In this document: piece after piece, positions 17,916 through 26,734 of the stretch | Layout: every line of letters starts with the position of its first letter | Position numbering within the stretch: position 1 is the first letter of the stretch | NCBI GenBank assembly: GCA_021792365.1 | Contig: JAJYUT010000003.1 | Location: 496,001 to 560,000 of the forward strand | From: Pseudomonadota bacterium | GTDB lineage: Bacteria > Pseudomonadota > Alphaproteobacteria > Dongiales > Dongiaceae | Direction of reading: 5' to 3' | Length of the DNA stretch: 64,000 bases | Program-made: the position numbers and the translations under genes | The notes under the pieces: model-generated | What the model was told of the DNA's origin: nothing | The model's database searches: none | What the model saw: only the letters and a program-made list of their open reading frames with translations

Positions 17916-18935
17916 ATGGCCGCTCAATCCAGTCCGGGCCGCAAGCTGCGCTGGGGCATCATCAGCACCGCCGATATCGGCCTCAAGAAGGTCATTCCGG
18001 GCATCCAGCGCTCGCCCCACTCCGAGGTGGTCGCTATCGGCTCGCGCGATCTCAAGCGCGCGCAGGCGGCGGCCGCCAAGCTCGGCATCCCCAAAGCCTA
18101 CGGCTCCTATGACGAACTCTTGGCCGATCCCGATGTCGAGGCGATCTACAACCCCCTGCCCAACCACCTGCATGTCCCGTTGACCCTGCAGGCGACGAAG
18201 GCGGGCAAGCACGTGCTGTGCGAGAAGCCGATCGCCATCACCGCGGTCGAGGCGGAGCAGCTCCGCCAATGCCCCAAGGACCGCATCGTCATGGAAGCTT
18301 TCATGGTGCGCTTCCATCCGCAATGGCTGCGCGCGCGGGAGATCATCCGCAGCGGCGAGATCGGCGAGCTGAAAAGCATCAATGTCGTCTTCTGCTACTA
18401 CAACGACGATCCCAACAACGTGCGCAACCAGGCGGATATCGGCGGCGGCGGCATCCTCGACATCGGCTGCTACCCGATCGTCGGCGCCCGCTTTCTGTTC
18501 GGCGCGGAGCCGAAGCGGGTCGTCTCGGTGATCGAGCGCGACCCCAATTTCCGCACCGACCGCCTGGCCGGGGCGCTGGTGGATTTCGGCAACGGCCGGC
18601 ATCTCAACTTCACCTGCTCCACCCAGCTCGTGCCGTTCCAGACGGTGCAGGCGCTCGGCACCAAGGGACGGGTCGAGATCCTCATCCCCTTCAACGCGCC
18701 GCAGGGCGCCGAGACCACGATCCTGATCGACACCGGCAAGGCGCTGGACCGCAGTTCCGCCCGGCGTGAGACCATCGCGCCCTGCGATCAATACGCCGAG
18801 GAAGCCGAGGCCTTCGCCCTCGCGGTCCTCGACGGCAAGAGCCTGCCGTATGGCGTCGAGGACGCGATCCAGAACATGCGCATCCTCGATGCGCTGTTCC
18901 GCTCCGACGTCGAAGGCGGCTGGATCGCCCTCTAG
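17916..18935 (+). CDS. Gfo/Idh/MocA family NAD(P)-dependent oxidoreductase
   Basis: A 339-residue protein with an N-terminal Rossmann fold (KLRWGIISTADIGLKKVIPG) and the family signature GKHVLCEKPIAI, whose Lys takes part in catalysis. A C-terminal alpha/beta substrate domain follows (GGGGILDIGCYPIVGARFLFG). Members oxidise sugars, inositols or dihydrodiols. Strong Shine-Dalgarno GGAGGGG lies 6 nt before ATG 17916. It is followed at 14 bp by the Ntn-hydrolase gene, likely in one transcript. Confidence 0.92.
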   Translation: MAAQSSPGRKLRWGIISTADIGLKKVIPGIQRSPHSEVVAIGSRDLKRAQAAAAKLGIPKAYGSYDELLADPDVEAIYNPLPNHLHVPLTLQATKAGKHVLCEKPIAITAVEAEQLRQCPKDRIVMEAFMVRFHPQWLRAREIIRSGEIGELKSINVVFCYYNDDPNNVRNQADIGGGGILDIGCYPIVGARFLFGAEPKRVVSVIERDPNFRTDRLAGALVDFGNGRHLNFTCSTQLVPFQTVQALGTKGRVEILIPFNAPQGAETTILIDTGKALDRSSARRETIAPCDQYAEEAEAFALAVLDGKSLPYGVEDAIQNMRILDALFRSDVEGGWIAL

Positions 18936-18949
18936 GCGGCGCCAGGCCC

Positions 18950-19978
18950 ATGCAATACCGCAGCCCAGACGCTCTCCTGCCGGAGATTCCGGTGATCGAT
19001 TGCGACGAAGGGGGCGCGGAGCGGCTGTTCGACCTCTCCCCCGATGGTGCGCGGCGCCTGGCCGCCATCGCGCGGCGCAGCTACACCGCACCGGTCGTGG
19101 CCTGGCTCGATTGGCGCTCCCGCAAATGGGCCGAGCGGAATGATTCACCCTATATGCCGGAGGTTGCGCATATCGCCGAGCGCCTGCCCGGCGCCGGCGT
19201 GCATGCGCTCAACCTCTCCTACGAATGGGCCTGCACCACCGCGGCAGTCGCGCCGCTCGTCCTGCGTGCGCTGGACTGGCGGCTCGACGGCATGGGGCGC
19301 GAGATCGTGGTGGCGCGCCATCGCAGCCCGTCGGGTCCCTGGCTCAACATCACCTGGCCGGGCTTCGTCGGCGTGTTGACCGCCCTGGCGCCGGGCCGTT
19401 TCGCGGCGGCGCTCAACCAGGCGCCGCTCCGCCGGCGCAGCTACATCCTCCCGATCGACTGGGCGATCGACCGGCTGCGGGTCGACAGGACGCGCGCCAT
19501 GCCGCCGACCCACGCGCTGCGCCTCGCCTTCGAGACCTGCGGCACCTTCGCGGAGGCGGTGGAGGTGCTGCGCGACACGCCGCTCGCCCTGCCCTGCCTG
19601 TTCGCGATCTCCGGCCCCAAGGGCGAGGCCTGCGTGATCGAGCGCCAGGAGGAGAGCGCAATCGTGATCGACGGCGACGAGGTGATGGCGAACCACTGGC
19701 TGAACAGCCGGTGGCGGCGCGGCCGCGCCCGCGGCATCGACAGCGAGGGGCGCTGGAAGGCCCTGCGCGCCGCGGCCCGGCAGGCGGAGATCGGCCAGGG
19801 CTTCGGCCAGGGCTTTGGCTGGCTGCGCCCGCCCGTCCTGAACCGCCTGACCCGCCTGGCCGCGGTCATGAACGCCGCTACCGGCACCCTCTCCGTCATC
19901 GGCCTGGAGGCCAAGGGCACCATTGCCATGCCGGCCACCAAGACGCTGCATATCGAGATGGCTCCCGCGCCTGATTGA
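18950..19978 (+). CDS. NAAA/acid-ceramidase-like Ntn hydrolase
   Basis: A 342-residue protein resembling the N-acylethanolamine acid amidase / choloylglycine-type N-terminal nucleophile hydrolases. Around residue 88, SYEWACTTAAV supplies a Cys that could become the nucleophile after autocleavage. Downstream come LRALDWRLDGMG (the RxLDW element), WPGFVGVLTALAPGRFAAALNQAP and MANHWLNSRW, all in family order. These enzymes cleave linear amides such as N-acyl amino alcohols. The assignment rests on motif order only. The region between Cys and RALDW is conserved in spacing. Confidence 0.65.
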   Translation: MQYRSPDALLPEIPVIDCDEGGAERLFDLSPDGARRLAAIARRSYTAPVVAWLDWRSRKWAERNDSPYMPEVAHIAERLPGAGVHALNLSYEWACTTAAVAPLVLRALDWRLDGMGREIVVARHRSPSGPWLNITWPGFVGVLTALAPGRFAAALNQAPLRRRSYILPIDWAIDRLRVDRTRAMPPTHALRLAFETCGTFAEAVEVLRDTPLALPCLFAISGPKGEACVIERQEESAIVIDGDEVMANHWLNSRWRRGRARGIDSEGRWKALRAAARQAEIGQGFGQGFGWLRPPVLNRLTRLAAVMNAATGTLSVIGLEAKGTIAMPATKTLHIEMAPAPD

Positions 19979-20051
19979 TTGTTAAATGCTTTCAATCGAT
20001 TAACGGGATCCAGCCGGCCTGGTGGCGTCTCGAGCGCGGCAGGGAATCCAA

Positions 20052-20079
20052 TTGACAGTGCAGGGTGTGACTGTATATT
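20052..20079 (+). promoter_or_regulatory. Strong sigma70 promoter of rplU-rpmA
   Basis: TTGACA (20052-20057) and TATATT (20074-20079) separated by 16 bp, the best promoter match in the window. The start site would fall near 20086, giving a leader of about 125 nt before rplU. Confidence 0.8.
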
Positions 20080-20093
20080 CCCGCGCCTTGGAC

Positions 20094-20133
20094 GGGCCGC
20101 CCCGGAATTCCGGGCAGGCGGCCCCTGTTTTTT
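20094..20133 (+). terminator. Attenuator-like terminator in the rplU leader
   Basis: GGGCCGCC (20094-20101) pairs with GGCGGCCC (20117-20124) around the self-complementary CCGGAATTCCGG. CTG and six T's (20128-20133) follow. It lies downstream of the promoter and upstream of rplU, so it would truncate leader transcripts. The same 5' arm can also pair with GGGCGGCCC at 20141-20149. Confidence 0.65.
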
Positions 20134-20209
20134 GCCCCGAGGGCGGCCCCCGCCTGGACGGGAAAGCCCGGCGGCGAAGGCCGCCAATGGGGAAGAGAGA
20201 CGAGACAAC

Positions 20210-20524
20210 ATGTTCGCAGTGATCAAGACCGGCGGCAAGCAATACAAAGTCGCCAAGAACGACGTCATTCTGGTCGAAAAGCTGGAAGTCGAAGCCGGCC
20301 AGGACGTGACCTTCAGCGACATCCTGATGGTGGGCGAAGATTCCAACCTGAAGGTCGGCGCGCCGCTGGTGAAGGGCGCCTCGGTCGTGGCCAAGGTGCT
20401 CGACCAGGGCCAGGCCGACAAGGTGCTGATCTTCAAGAAGCACCGCCGCCACAACTACCGCCGCAAGCGCGGCCACCGGCAGCTCCAGACGGTGCTGCGC
20501 ATCACCGACATCACACCCGCCTGA
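20210..20524 (+). CDS. rplU: 50S ribosomal protein L21
   Basis: A 104-residue L21, complete from [20 protein letters not shown] to the basic rRNA-binding region [16 protein letters not shown] and LRITDI. L21 binds 23S rRNA in the large subunit. It begins the rplU-rpmA operon with GGGGAAGAGAG upstream of the ATG. Its expression is likely set by the strong promoter and leader hairpin just upstream. Confidence 0.98.
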   Translation: MFAVIKTGGKQYKVAKNDVILVEKLEVEAGQDVTFSDILMVGEDSNLKVGAPLVKGASVVAKVLDQGQADKVLIFKKHRRHNYRRKRGHRQLQTVLRITDITPA

Positions 20525-20550
20525 GCGGCTGCGCGTAAGGAGTTCGATCC

Positions 20551-20808
20551 ATGGCACACAAGAAAGCAGGCGGTTCATCCCGCAACGGTCGCGATACCGC
20601 CGGCCGGCGCCTCGGCGTCAAGAAGTTCGGCACGGAGGAAGTGCTCGCCGGCAACATCCTGGTCCGCCAGCGCGGCACCAAGTTCCATCCCGGCGCCAAT
20701 GTCGGCATCGGCAAGGATCACACCTTGTTCGCCAAGGCGAATGGCACGGTCAGCTTCAAGCACTCCAGCGGCGGCCGCACCTACGTTTCGGTGAAGCCGA
20801 GCAACTGA
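20551..20808 (+). CDS. rpmA: 50S ribosomal protein L27
   Basis: An 85-residue L27: [40 protein letters not shown] and a C-terminal [17 protein letters not shown]. The N-terminal tail reaches the peptidyl-transferase centre; there is no cleavable extension as found in Firmicutes. It follows rplU by 26 bp with AAGGAG before the start, and ends 56 bp before a strong terminator. Confidence 0.98.
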   Translation: MAHKKAGGSSRNGRDTAGRRLGVKKFGTEEVLAGNILVRQRGTKFHPGANVGIGKDHTLFAKANGTVSFKHSSGGRTYVSVKPSN

Positions 20809-20861
20809 ATGCGATCGGCGCGGGGTTGAGAGACCTCAGCGCGGCCATTCACGAGACGGAC

Positions 20862-20897
20862 AAAGGGGAATGGCATCGGGCCATTCCCCTTTTTGTT
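20862..20897 (+). terminator. Rho-independent terminator after rpmA
   Basis: GGGGAATGGC (20865-20874) pairs with GCCATTCCCC (20880-20889) around a short loop, followed by TTTTTGTTTT. It separates rplU-rpmA from obgE, which therefore needs its own promoter or read-through. Confidence 0.9.
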
Positions 20898-20952
20898 TTC
20901 TCCCTTCCTGACTTTGCGGGAGGGGATCGCAGACGAAGGTAGATTGCGAGAG

Positions 20953-22020
20953 ATGAAATTCCTCGATGAAGCCAAGATCTTCGTGAAGAGCGGTGACGGC
21001 GGTGCCGGCGCGGTCAGCTTCCATCGCGAGAAGTTCGTCGAGTTCGGCGGGCCGGATGGCGGCGACGGCGGCAAGGGCGGCAACGTGATCGCGGAGGCGG
21101 TTCCCAACCTCAACACGTTGATCGACTACCGCTACCAGCAGCATTTCAAGGTGCGGCGCGGCCATCACGGCATGGGCAAGAACCGCTCTGGCGCCAAGTC
21201 GGAGGACGTCGTGCTGCGCGTGCCGGTCGGCACGCAAATCCTGGACGAGGACAAGGAGACCGTGCTGTTCGACCTGACCAAGCCGGGGCAGCGCGTGGTG
21301 CTGTGCAAGGGCGGCGATGGCGGCTTCGGCAACGCGCATTTCAAGAGCTCCACCAACCAGGCGCCGCGTCATTCGACTCCCGGCTGGCCGGGCGAGGAGC
21401 GCTGGATCTGGCTGCGGCTGAAGCTGATCGCGGATGCCGGCCTTGTCGGCCTGCCCAATGCCGGCAAGTCGACCCTGCTGGCGGCGGTCACGCGCGCCAA
21501 GCCGAAGATCGCGGATTATCCCTTCACCACGTTGCATCCGCAGCTCGGCGTCGTGCATGTCGACGAAAAGGAATTCGTGCTGGCGGATATTCCCGGCCTG
21601 ATCGAGGGCGCGCATGAGGGCGCCGGCCTCGGCACGCGCTTCCTCGGCCATGTCGAGCGCTGCGGCGTGCTGATCCACCTGGTCGACGGGACGCAGGAGG
21701 ATGTGGCCGCCGCCTACAAGACCATTCGTGCGGAGCTCAAATCCTACTCGCCGGTGCTGGCGAAAAAGCCGGAGATCCTCTGCCTCAACAAGTGCGACGC
21801 GCTCAGCGAAGAGGAGATCGAGGAGAAGACCAAGGCCCTGATGAAGGCGGCCAAGCTGAAGAAGGGTCGGGCCAAGAATGCGCCCGCCCCTGTCATGGCC
21901 ATCTCCGGCGCGGCGAAGCTCGGCACGACCGACCTGCTGCGCCGCGCCTATGTGGTGATCCAGGAGACGCGCGCGAAAGAAGCGGAGGACAAGCAAGCCA
22001 GCATCGAGGCCGCGCAATGA
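20953..22020 (+). CDS. obgE: Obg/CgtA GTPase
   Basis: A 355-residue GTPase for late 50S assembly. The glycine-rich Obg domain fills residues 1-158 ([31 protein letters not shown]). The G domain follows with G1 [10 protein letters not shown]2/switch region DYPFTT, G3 [10 protein letters not shown]4 NKCD and a SGAA-type G5. The start at 20953 ([14 protein letters not shown]) is universal for the family. Its stop overlaps the proB start (ATGA), so translation is coupled. Confidence 0.97.
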   Translation: MKFLDEAKIFVKSGDGGAGAVSFHREKFVEFGGPDGGDGGKGGNVIAEAVPNLNTLIDYRYQQHFKVRRGHHGMGKNRSGAKSEDVVLRVPVGTQILDEDKETVLFDLTKPGQRVVLCKGGDGGFGNAHFKSSTNQAPRHSTPGWPGEERWIWLRLKLIADAGLVGLPNAGKSTLLAAVTRAKPKIADYPFTTLHPQLGVVHVDEKEFVLADIPGLIEGAHEGAGLGTRFLGHVERCGVLIHLVDGTQEDVAAAYKTIRAELKSYSPVLAKKPEILCLNKCDALSEEEIEEKTKALMKAAKLKKGRAKNAPAPVMAISGAAKLGTTDLLRRAYVVIQETRAKEAEDKQASIEAAQ

Positions 22021-23150
22021 CGGAGAAGCGCAAGACCGCGGCGAGCCTCGCCAACGCAAAGCGCCTGATTGTCAAGATCGGCTCCGCCCTGCTGGTGGAG
22101 GAGGAGAGCGGCGGCATCCGCCGCAAATGGCTGGACGCGCTGGCCGACGACGTGGCGGCTCTGCGCGACCGCGGCACCGAGGTGATCCTGGTCTCCTCCG
22201 GCGCGATCGCGGTAGGCCGGCGGCATCTCGGCCTCGAGGCCGGCACGCTGCGCCTGGAGGAGAAGCAGGCTGCCGCGGCGACGGGGCAGATCCGCCTTGC
22301 CCATGCGTATCAGGAGACTCTCGCACGGCACCAGATCACGGTCGCGCAGATCCTGCTGACCCTCGACGACACCGAGGAGCGGCGGCGGCATCTCAACGCC
22401 CGCTCCACTCTGAATCAACTGCTCAAGATGGGCGCGGTGCCGGTCATCAACGAGAACGACACGGTCGCAACGGCGGAGATCCGCTTCGGCGACAACGACC
22501 GGCTGGCGGCGCGGGTCGCGGCGATGATCAGCGCGGACACCCTGGTTCTGCTGAGCGACATCGACGGCCTCTACACCGCCGATCCGCGCAAGGACAAAAG
22601 CGCGACCCATATCGCCGAAATCACCGAGATGAGCGGAGACATCGAGGCGATGGCCGGCGAAGCGCCCGCAGGCTATTCCTCCGGCGGCATGGTGACCAAG
22701 CTCGCGGCGGCGCGCATCGCCATGGGGGCAGGCTGCCGCATGGCGATCGCCGACGGCCGCCGCATGAACCCGCTGCAGGCGATTTTGGATGGCGGAACCT
22801 GCTCCTGGTTCCTGCCCGCCTCCGAGCCGAAGACCGCGCGCAAGCGCTGGATCGCCGGCGCGCTCAAGCCATCCGGCACCCTGGTGGTGGATGCGGGCGC
22901 GCTGGCCGCGCTGAAATCCGGCCGGTCGCTGCTGCCCGCCGGCGTGATCAAGGTCGAGGGCAGGTTCGAGCGCGGCGATGCCGTGATCGTCACCGACGCC
23001 CAGGGAAACGAGGTGGCGCGCGGCCTTACCGCCTATTCAGCCCGCGACGCCAGGCACATCATGGGCCACAAGAGCCGCGAAATCGCCGACTTGCTCGGCT
23101 ATCGCGGGCGTGATGAGATGATCCACCGCGACGACCTGGTGCTGTCATGA
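22017..23150 (+). CDS. proB: Glutamate 5-kinase
   Basis: A 377-residue enzyme phosphorylating glutamate in the first step of proline synthesis. The amino-acid kinase domain includes [39 protein letters not shown], and [11 protein letters not shown]. The C-terminal PUA domain ([20 protein letters not shown] to [14 protein letters not shown]) is the extended version found in E. coli, where proline feedback acts on the kinase. Both ends overlap neighbours by ATGA, linking obgE-proB-proA. Confidence 0.97.
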   Translation: MTEKRKTAASLANAKRLIVKIGSALLVEEESGGIRRKWLDALADDVAALRDRGTEVILVSSGAIAVGRRHLGLEAGTLRLEEKQAAAATGQIRLAHAYQETLARHQITVAQILLTLDDTEERRRHLNARSTLNQLLKMGAVPVINENDTVATAEIRFGDNDRLAARVAAMISADTLVLLSDIDGLYTADPRKDKSATHIAEITEMSGDIEAMAGEAPAGYSSGGMVTKLAAARIAMGAGCRMAIADGRRMNPLQAILDGGTCSWFLPASEPKTARKRWIAGALKPSGTLVVDAGALAALKSGRSLLPAGVIKVEGRFERGDAVIVTDAQGNEVARGLTAYSARDARHIMGHKSREIADLLGYRGRDEMIHRDDLVLS

Positions 23151-24424
23151 ACGTGGTGAAGGCCCCCGCTTCCGATCTGCAGAGCGCAATGCGCGCGCTC
23201 GGCCGCGCCGCGCGCGCGGCTGCCGACAAGCTGGCGCTCGCCGACACCGATGCCAAGAACCATGCGCTGCACGCGATGGCGGAAGCGATCCGCGCCAACG
23301 AAGCGCGGATCCTGAAAGCCAACGCCGCCGACATGGTGGACGCGAAGGCCAAAGGCTTGAGCGCCGCGCTGCTCGACCGCCTGATGCTGGATTCCAAGCG
23401 GGTCGCAGCGATGGCTGTGGGCCTGGAGGAGATCGCGGCCCTGGCCGATCCGGTCGGTCGCACGCTGGCGGAATGGGATCGGCCGAACGGCCTCGAGATC
23501 GCGCGCGTCGCGGTGCCGCTCGGCGTCATCGGCATCATCTATGAGAGCCGGCCCAACGTGACCGCCGATGCCGGCGGGCTGTGCCTCAAGTCCGGCAACG
23601 CCGCGATCCTGCGCGGCGGCTCGGAGAGCGCGCGCTCCTCGGCCGCGATCATCGAGGCGCTGCAGATAGGCTTGCGCACGGCCGGGTTGCCGGCGGAAGC
23701 GATCCAGGCGGTGCCGACCAGCGACCGCGCCGCGGTCGGCATCCTGCTCGGCATGCACGACCTGGTCGACATCATCGTGCCGCGCGGCGGCAAGGGCCTG
23801 ATCGAGCGGGTGGCGGCGGAGAGTCGCATTCCAGTCATCATGCATCTCGAAGGCAACAACCACACCTACATCGACGGCGACGCCGATCCCGAGAAGGCGC
23901 GCAAGATCCTCATCAACGCCAAGATGCGGCGCACCGGAGTCTGCGGCGCGACCGAGACCTTGCTTCTCGATATGCGCGCAAAGGCGCTGATCCTGGTGCT
24001 GGTCGACGATTTGATCCGCGCCGGTTGCGAGATACGCGGCGATACCTTGTTCCAGGCCGCCGACAACCGCGTGAAACCCGCGAGCGACACCGATTGGGAC
24101 ACCGAATATCTCGACGCCATCATCGCTGCGAAGGTGGTCGACGGCCTCGACGGTGCGATCCGCCACATCAGCCTCCACGGCTCCAAGCACACCGAGGCGA
24201 TCGTCACCGAGAACAAGGCGGCGGCCGAGCGCTTCCTGCAGGAGATCGACGCCGCGATCGTGCTGTGGAACGCCTCCACCCAATTCGCCGATGGCGGCGA
24301 GTTCGGCATGGGCGCGGAGATTGGCATCTCCACCGGCAAGCTCCATGCGCGCGGGCCCGTGGGATGCGAGCAGCTCACCAGCTACAAATACCTCGTGCGC
24401 GGCAACGGCCAGGTGCGGCCTTGA
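23147..24424 (+). CDS. proA: Glutamate-5-semialdehyde dehydrogenase (gamma-glutamyl phosphate reductase)
   Basis: A 425-residue NADPH-dependent reductase, the second step of proline synthesis. It shows [19 protein letters not shown] (cofactor cleft), the catalytic Cys in [34 protein letters not shown] and [14 protein letters not shown] at the end. ATGA overlap with proB suggests translational coupling. The length is normal. Confidence 0.97.
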   Translation: MNVVKAPASDLQSAMRALGRAARAAADKLALADTDAKNHALHAMAEAIRANEARILKANAADMVDAKAKGLSAALLDRLMLDSKRVAAMAVGLEEIAALADPVGRTLAEWDRPNGLEIARVAVPLGVIGIIYESRPNVTADAGGLCLKSGNAAILRGGSESARSSAAIIEALQIGLRTAGLPAEAIQAVPTSDRAAVGILLGMHDLVDIIVPRGGKGLIERVAAESRIPVIMHLEGNNHTYIDGDADPEKARKILINAKMRRTGVCGATETLLLDMRAKALILVLVDDLIRAGCEIRGDTLFQAADNRVKPASDTDWDTEYLDAIIAAKVVDGLDGAIRHISLHGSKHTEAIVTENKAAAERFLQEIDAAIVLWNASTQFADGGEFGMGAEIGISTGKLHARGPVGCEQLTSYKYLVRGNGQVRP

Positions 24425-24516
24425 TGGCGTCCAGCGGTAGAGCGCAAGTGGATCGTCGCGCCAGGCACGACGATGACGATCTCGGAGCTTGCGCCGGCTC
24501 TCGCATCGCCGGCGAA

Positions 24517-24532
24517 TGTTCCACGTGGAACA
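24517..24532. other. parS-like chromosome segregation site
   Basis: TGTTCCACGTGGAACA is a perfect 16-bp palindrome between proA and nadD. It matches the bacterial parS consensus (TGTTTCACGTGAAACA) at all but two symmetric positions. This C/G variant is the form often seen in alphaproteobacteria. It is the expected loading site of ParB. Confidence 0.8.
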
Positions 24533-24572
24533 CGCAAAACGTGACTCGCTGACACGGAAAATACGCACGCGC

Positions 24573-25181
24573 ATGGGGGCACGAAGGCGCATCGGATTGC
24601 TGGGCGGGTCGTTCAATCCCGCGCATGAAGGCCATCGGGACATCAGCCTGGCCGCCCTCGCCTATCTCGACCTCGACGAGGTGTGGTGGATCGTCTCGCC
24701 GCAAAATCCGTTGAAGCCGGAAAAGGGCATGGCGCCGTTCGAGGAGCGGATGGCAAGCGCCCGGGCGGTCGCCGATCACCCGCGCATCCGCGTGACCGAC
24801 ATCGAGCGCAGGCTCGGCACGCGCTACACGGCGGACACCTTGCGTAAGCTGGTCACGCGCTTTCCGTCATATCGTTTCGTGTGGCTGATGGGGGCCGATA
24901 ACCTGGCGCAAATTGCCTCCTGGGCGGACTGGACACGAATCTTTCACCTCACGCCAATTGCGGTTTTCGACCGGCCTACCTATACTAATAGGGCACTGAC
25001 TTCCCTGGCGGCCCGGCGTTTCCGGCAATGGCGGCGGCGCGAAGCGGCGCTGAAGACCCTGGCGGCAACCCCGGCACCGGCCTGGGTGTTTGTGCATCAT
25101 CGGCTGAACCCGATCTCGGCGACGCAAATTCGTGCCGAGCGCGCCCGCAGGCAGGCGCCAAAGTCCAAATCGGGTGAGTAG
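24573..25181 (+). CDS. nadD: Nicotinate-nucleotide adenylyltransferase
   Basis: A 202-residue nucleotidyltransferase making deamido-NAD. The ATP-binding GGSFNPAHEGHRDIS (with the HxGH element) and C-terminal ISATQIR (ISxTxIR) are present, with MGADNLAQIASWADW typical of NadD. The frame is open further upstream, through a MFHVEH peptide created by the parS palindrome. ATG 24573 is preferred because the fold begins with RRIGLLGGSF. No strong Shine-Dalgarno is seen. Confidence 0.92.
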   Translation: MGARRRIGLLGGSFNPAHEGHRDISLAALAYLDLDEVWWIVSPQNPLKPEKGMAPFEERMASARAVADHPRIRVTDIERRLGTRYTADTLRKLVTRFPSYRFVWLMGADNLAQIASWADWTRIFHLTPIAVFDRPTYTNRALTSLAARRFRQWRRREAALKTLAATPAPAWVFVHHRLNPISATQIRAERARRQAPKSKSGE

Positions 25182-25231
25182 GCCAACAGGCCGGCGGTAG
25201 CCGATGCCGTCGGGTAAGGAGGGTAGAAGCC

Positions 25232-25627
25232 ATTCCCCGCACGCGTAAAGCAGTCGCAAAGCCGACTGCGGACATGACCCAGGATCTTCTGAAGATCGTG
25301 GAGACTTCCCTGGACGACGATAAGGCCGAAGACATCGTCGCCATCGACCTACGAGGCAAATCCACCATCGCGGACTACATGGTCATCGCCACCGGGCGGA
25401 ACTCCCGGCAATTGGCGGCCATGGCCTCGCACCTGGATGCGAAGCTCACCAAGGCCGGCGTGCGCCGCGTCTCGGTGGAAGGCGCCGACCAGGGCGACTG
25501 GGTCCTGCTCGATGGCGGAGACGTGGTGGTGCATCTGTTCCGCCCCGAAGTGCGCAGCTTCTATGCGCTGGAGAAGATGTGGGGCGCGGAGATGCCGAAC
25601 CCGGAGCGCCTGACGGCCGTGGGCTGA
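25232..25627 (+). CDS. rsfS: Ribosomal silencing factor RsfS (possible ATT start)
   Basis: DUF143/RsfS protein that binds L14 and blocks subunit joining: LDDDKAEDIVAIDLRGKSTI, DYMVIATGRNSRQLAAMASH, DQGDWVLLDGGDVVVHLF and RSFYALEKMW. The first ATG is at 25274 (117 residues) but has no Shine-Dalgarno. A strong AAGGAGGG at 25217-25224 lies 8 nt before an in-frame ATT at 25232, which would add 14 residues (MPRTRKAVAKPTAD). AUU starts are known in infC and pcnB. Either start leaves the conserved domain whole. It is 50 bp behind nadD; rlmH, often next, is absent here. Confidence 0.85.
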   Translation: MPRTRKAVAKPTADMTQDLLKIVETSLDDDKAEDIVAIDLRGKSTIADYMVIATGRNSRQLAAMASHLDAKLTKAGVRRVSVEGADQGDWVLLDGGDVVVHLFRPEVRSFYALEKMWGAEMPNPERLTAVG

Positions 25628-25644
25628 CCGAGCCCTAGCCCGCA

Positions 25645-25696
25645 GCGGCCCTCGCGAAGGGCCGCCACTGAGCCGAGCGGCCCGTAACCGGGCCGC
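25645..25696. other. Twin GC-rich hairpins after rsfS
   Basis: Two similar perfect 8-bp stems: GCGGCCCT/AGGGCCGC (25645-25665, loop CGCGA) and GCGGCCCG/CGGGCCGC (25677-25696, loop TAAC). No T tract follows. They may mark the 3' end of the nadD-rsfS transcript or form a larger alternative structure, since the arms cross-pair. Confidence 0.5.
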
Positions 25697-25816
25697 AACA
25701 TGGCAGATATGCATGCGCGGCGGCTTCACGCGCCGCGCCGGGGTGGGGCATGATGCGTTTTGCGGCCCGCCATCAGGAAGGCTGCAGCCCGTAACGCCAG
25801 CCCTTCCCTTGGTCCC

Positions 25817-26731
25817 ATGCGGATTTCCGCCGGCGCGATCGTCGCCTTCACCGCCGCCGTCTTCTTTTCCACCAAGGCGATCTTCGTCAAGCTGACCTAT
25901 CTCCACGGCGCGGATGCTATCTCCGCCCTCGCCCTGCGCATGGTCATGGCCTTGCCGATGCTGCTGGCGATCGCGTGGTATTCGACGCGCGGCGGCGTGC
26001 ACCCGCTGACCCGCGCGGATTGGAAAGCCGTGTTCCTGCTCGGCTTCGTCGGCTACTACCTCTCGAGCCTGCTCGACTTCCTCGGCCTGCAATACATCAC
26101 GGCCTCGCTGGAGCGGCTGATCCTCTTTCTCTATCCGACCATCGTGGCGCTCATCTCTTGGGGGTTCCTCAAGAAGCCGATCGGGACCAAGGGCGTCCTC
26201 GCCCTCGTGCTGTCCTATATCGGCATCGCGATCTCGTTCGTGCGCGACCTGCAGCACACCGGCGACACGACGGCGGTGTTGATCGGCGGGGGCCTTATCT
26301 TCGCCTGCACCGTCACCTACGCGATCTACATCGTCGGCAGCGGCGAGATGGTGGGGCGGATCGGCGCGCTGCGCTTCGCGGGCTATGCGACCACCGTGGC
26401 GGCGCTCTGCTGCCTGGTGCAGTTCGCGCTGACGCGGCCGATCTCGGCGATCGTGCTGCCGTGGCAGGTCTATGGCTACAGCCTCGCCATGGCGGTGATC
26501 GCGACGGTGCTGCCCGTCGTCATGACCGCCAAGGCGATCCAGATGATCGGCGCGCCCAGGGTCGCCATCATCGGCGCGGTCGGCCCCATCGCCACCATCG
26601 TGCTCGCCTGGTGGCTGCTCGGCGAGCCGATCGGCTGGGAGCAGATCGTCGGCGCCACGCTGGTGCTGAGCGGCGTGCTGCTGATCAGCGTGAAGCCACG
26701 GCCGAAGCTGGCCGCGGCTCCCGCCGATTAG
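25817..26731 (+). CDS. EamA/DMT family transporter
   Basis: A 304-residue inner-membrane protein with about ten hydrophobic segments arranged as two EamA repeats. Repeat 1 ends in LEGLQYIT-like 'LDFLGLQYITASLERLILFLYP', repeat 2 in 'PRVAIIGAVGPIATIVLAWWLLGEP'. DMT exporters move amino acids, nucleosides or other small metabolites. The substrate is not predictable. The start at 25817 (MRISAGAIVAFTAAVFF) places the first membrane helix at the N-terminus. It is convergent with aqpZ, with only 3 bp between stops. Confidence 0.85.
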   Translation: MRISAGAIVAFTAAVFFSTKAIFVKLTYLHGADAISALALRMVMALPMLLAIAWYSTRGGVHPLTRADWKAVFLLGFVGYYLSSLLDFLGLQYITASLERLILFLYPTIVALISWGFLKKPIGTKGVLALVLSYIGIAISFVRDLQHTGDTTAVLIGGGLIFACTVTYAIYIVGSGEMVGRIGALRFAGYATTVAALCCLVQFALTRPISAIVLPWQVYGYSLAMAVIATVLPVVMTAKAIQMIGAPRVAIIGAVGPIATIVLAWWLLGEPIGWEQIVGATLVLSGVLLISVKPRPKLAAAPAD

Positions 26732-26734
26732 CGG

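Noticed and set aside
20210-20808. Riboswitch-like RNA in the ribosomal protein operon
   Set aside because: The leader hairpin is a terminator-like stem only; no conserved riboswitch core was found. It is reported as an attenuator instead.
24489-24572. Longer nadD start including MFHVEH
   Set aside because: The extra residues are produced by the parS palindrome and are not part of the nucleotidyltransferase fold, which begins RRIGLLGGSF.
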